A stretch of 64,000 nt of DNA from positions 3,534,001 through 3,598,000 of the forward strand of contig NZ_OZ061318.1 in assembly GCF_964063345.1 (NCBI RefSeq). Direction: 5' to 3'. Made by a program: the position numbers and the translations under genes. The DNA comes from Pseudomonas lini (GTDB lineage Bacteria > Pseudomonadota > Gammaproteobacteria > Pseudomonadales > Pseudomonadaceae). This document shows, one piece after another, positions 62,356-64,000 of the stretch; within the stretch, counting starts at the first letter, position 1, and every line of letters starts with the position of its first letter. A model generated the notes under the pieces. That model made no database searches and was not told where the DNA came from. It worked only from the letters and a program-made list of their open reading frames with translations.

Positions 62356-64000
62356 ATGACTACCAGCATCACGGCGGACGGCATCAAAGCCGACCAGCCC
62401 GCGTTCCTGTCCAAGGAGCGCATCATCGCCAAGCCCGGTTTCAACCGTTGGCTGGTACCACCGGCCGCTCTGGCCATCCACCTGTGCATCGGCATGGCCT
62501 ATGGCTTTTCGGTGTTCTGGTTGCCGTTGTCCAAAGCCCTGGGCGTCACCAAGGCCGTGACTTGCGCGCCGGACATGAGCTTCATCGCTCAGGTCTTTTC
62601 GTCTCAATGCGACTGGCCGATCTCGATGCTCGGCTGGATCTACACCCTGTTCTTCATCTTCCTTGGCTGCTCGGCAGCCATCTGGGGCGGCTGGCTGGAA
62701 CACGCAGGTCCGCGCAAGGCCGGTGTGGTGTCGGCACTGTGCTGGTGTGGCGGTCTGCTGATTTCGGCGCTGGGGGTCTATACCCACCAGATCTGGCTGA
62801 TGTGGATCGGCTCCGGGGTCATTGGCGGTATTGGCCTGGGGCTGGGTTACATCTCGCCGGTCTCGACCCTGATCAAGTGGTTCCCGGACAAGCGCGGCAT
62901 GGCCACAGGCATGGCGATCATGGGCTTCGGCGGTGGCGCGATGGTGGGTGCCCCACTGGCCGCAGCGCTGATGGGCCACTTCGCTTCGCCAACCAGCGTG
63001 GGCGTATGGCAGAGCTTCCTGGTAATGGCCGCGATCTACTTCGTGTTCATGATCGGTGGCGCGCTGTCCTACCGCGTTCCGCCAACCGGCTGGAAGCCTG
63101 AAGGCTGGACTGCTCCGGCAAAAAAAGCCTCGAACTCGATGATCACTCACCGTCACGTCCATGTGAATGTGGCGTGGAAAACCCCGCAATTCCGTCTGGT
63201 GTGGCTGGTGCTGTGCCTGAACGTTTCGGCGGGTATCGGCATCCTTGGCATGGCTTCGCCGCTGTTGCAGGAAGTCTTCGCCGGTAAATTGCTGGGTACC
63301 GACCAGACGTTTGGTCAGCTGGATGCCGGGCAACTGGCCTCGATCGCAGCGATTGCGGCCGGCTTCACCGGTTTGCTGAGCTTGTTCAACATTGGTGGCC
63401 GGTTCTTCTGGGCTTCGTTCTCGGACTACCTGGGCCGCAAAAACACTTATTTCGTGTTCTTCGCCCTCGGATTCGCGCTGTACGCGCTGATCCCGAACCT
63501 CGGTCACCTGGGCAACGTTGCGCTGTTCGTGGCGGCGTTCTGCATCATCCTGTCGATGTATGGCGGCGGTTTTGCGACGGTACCGGCTTATCTGGCTGAC
63601 TTGTTCGGTACGCAAATGGTCGGCGCGATTCACGGTCGTCTGCTGACGGCGTGGGCGGCGGCGGGTGTGTTGGGGCCGGTGTTGGTGAACTACCTGCGTG
63701 AATATCAGCTGAGCATCGGCGTTGAACGTGCCGCGGCTTACGACATCACCCTGTACATTCTCGCGGGCCTGCTGGTGCTGGGTTTCCTGTGCAACCTGAT
63801 GGTTCGCCCGGTGGCCGACAAGTACTTCATGACCGACGCTGAACTGGCGGCCGAACAGGCGCTGGGCCATGACAAGGGTGCTGATGCCAGCACCGTGCTG
63901 GAGTGGAAAGCGGATGCGGGCACCAAGCCGTTGGCGGTGGCTGCGTGGCTGGTGGTGGGCATTCCGTTGGCGTGGGGTGTTTGGGTGACGCTGCAGAAGA
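62356..64000 (+). CDS. OFA-family MFS transporter, partial at window end
   Basis: At least 548 aa; the gene runs off the right edge. Twelve-TM major facilitator of the oxalate/formate antiporter group: LVPPAALAIHLCIGMAYGFS, WIYTLFFIFLGCSAAIWGGW, GSGVIGGIGLGLGYISPVST, LIKWFPDKRGMATGMAIMGF and GRFFWASFSDYLGRKNTYF. Long cytosolic segment after TM12 (MTDAELAAEQALGHDKG). The start at 62356 is preceded by GGGGGAT. It probably carries a carboxylate such as formate, oxalate or pyruvate. Confidence 0.9.
   Translation, partial: MTTSITADGIKADQPAFLSKERIIAKPGFNRWLVPPAALAIHLCIGMAYGFSVFWLPLSKALGVTKAVTCAPDMSFIAQVFSSQCDWPISMLGWIYTLFFIFLGCSAAIWGGWLEHAGPRKAGVVSALCWCGGLLISALGVYTHQIWLMWIGSGVIGGIGLGLGYISPVSTLIKWFPDKRGMATGMAIMGFGGGAMVGAPLAAALMGHFASPTSVGVWQSFLVMAAIYFVFMIGGALSYRVPPTGWKPEGWTAPAKKASNSMITHRHVHVNVAWKTPQFRLVWLVLCLNVSAGIGILGMASPLLQEVFAGKLLGTDQTFGQLDAGQLASIAAIAAGFTGLLSLFNIGGRFFWASFSDYLGRKNTYFVFFALGFALYALIPNLGHLGNVALFVAAFCIILSMYGGGFATVPAYLADLFGTQMVGAIHGRLLTAWAAAGVLGPVLVNYLREYQLSIGVERAAAYDITLYILAGLLVLGFLCNLMVRPVADKYFMTDAELAAEQALGHDKGADASTVLEWKADAGTKPLAVAAWLVVGIPLAWGVWVTLQK

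Noticed and set aside
62335..63870. 511-codon minus-strand frame over the OFA transporter
   Set aside because: The plus strand encodes an unmistakable 12-TM transporter; the antisense frame is low-complexity Gln/Arg/His sequence.

Overview
The window looks like a chromosomal segment of a fluorescent-group Pseudomonas. The reasons are high GC with the matching codon use, dispersed REP-type palindromes with cores such as GCGGGCTTGCTCGCG and GGCGAGGGAGCTTGCTCCC, and a gene set typical of the genus: dctB/dctD, nudE/cysQ/yrfG, aguB/aguA, a His/Arg-type ABC transporter, gabP, and yggX/mutY with an AsmA-family protein. No rRNA operon or CRISPR array was seen. Two tRNA genes are present, Thr-TGT and Phe-GAA.

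Layout. 1-17 kb is mostly core: a small lipoprotein, a RecQ-family helicase, a 3-hydroxyacyl-CoA dehydrogenase, two thioesterases, an FdhF/YdeP-type molybdoenzyme overlapping fdhD, LysR, LysM/BON, yrfG, nudE-cysQ, dctBD and an rmlC without rmlBDA beside it. 17-19.2 kb is a colicin E3/S-pyocin-type toxin locus. The toxin is split by a frame change at an A7 run in slippery register and is followed by a cloacin-type immunity gene. 19.4-24.6 kb holds a kinase-aminotransferase fusion and the agmatine genes aguB-aguA. 25.4-30 kb holds small enzymes and a compact cluster of 2OG-Fe(II) amino-acid dioxygenase, GNAT, AzlC and AzlD facing a LysR regulator. 30.4-37 kb is accessory and decaying: an intact Xre/RES toxin-antitoxin pair, a frameshifted RelE-like toxin beside a convergent antitoxin, a tautomerase, a broken DsbA-family gene, an SDR, a truncated glucose-dehydrogenase-like anchor, a GntR regulator, an internally deleted racemase and a hydroxypyruvate isomerase-like gene.

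37.1-46.5 kb looks like an integrated island next to tRNA-Thr. It has a P4-type integrase reading away from the tRNA, a second tyrosine recombinase with an overlapping small gene, a DnaA-box cluster and a MITE-like inverted-repeat element. Its cargo is a visibly AT-rich cluster: a pentapeptide-repeat membrane protein, a minimal nucleotidyltransferase, a small partner, a GNAT-ASCH fusion, a very divergent RuBisCO-like protein and a small membrane protein. This cargo is the best candidate in the window for an undescribed system. The RuBisCO-like protein keeps the first active-site Lys and the phosphate-binding loops at the right spacing, but it has lost the carbamylated Lys and a metal-binding Glu.

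46.6-64 kb returns to core: FkbM and another methyltransferase, a four-gene polar amino acid ABC transporter, gabP behind a sigma-54-type promoter, two tandem paralogous small proteins, an alpha/beta hydrolase, a DUF1016 nuclease, tRNA-Phe, the yggX-mutY-AsmA block, a PanZ-like GNAT and an OFA-family transporter that runs off the end.

How the parts fit. aguA and aguB convert agmatine to putrescine, the upstream class III aminotransferase fusion may act on a related amine, and gabP imports the GABA to which putrescine is degraded. DctB/DctD would control C4-dicarboxylate uptake genes that are not in the window. The dioxygenase cluster suggests hydroxylation of a branched-chain or similar amino acid coupled to export. 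All functional assignments come from sequence reading and memory of the families; no database search was run.
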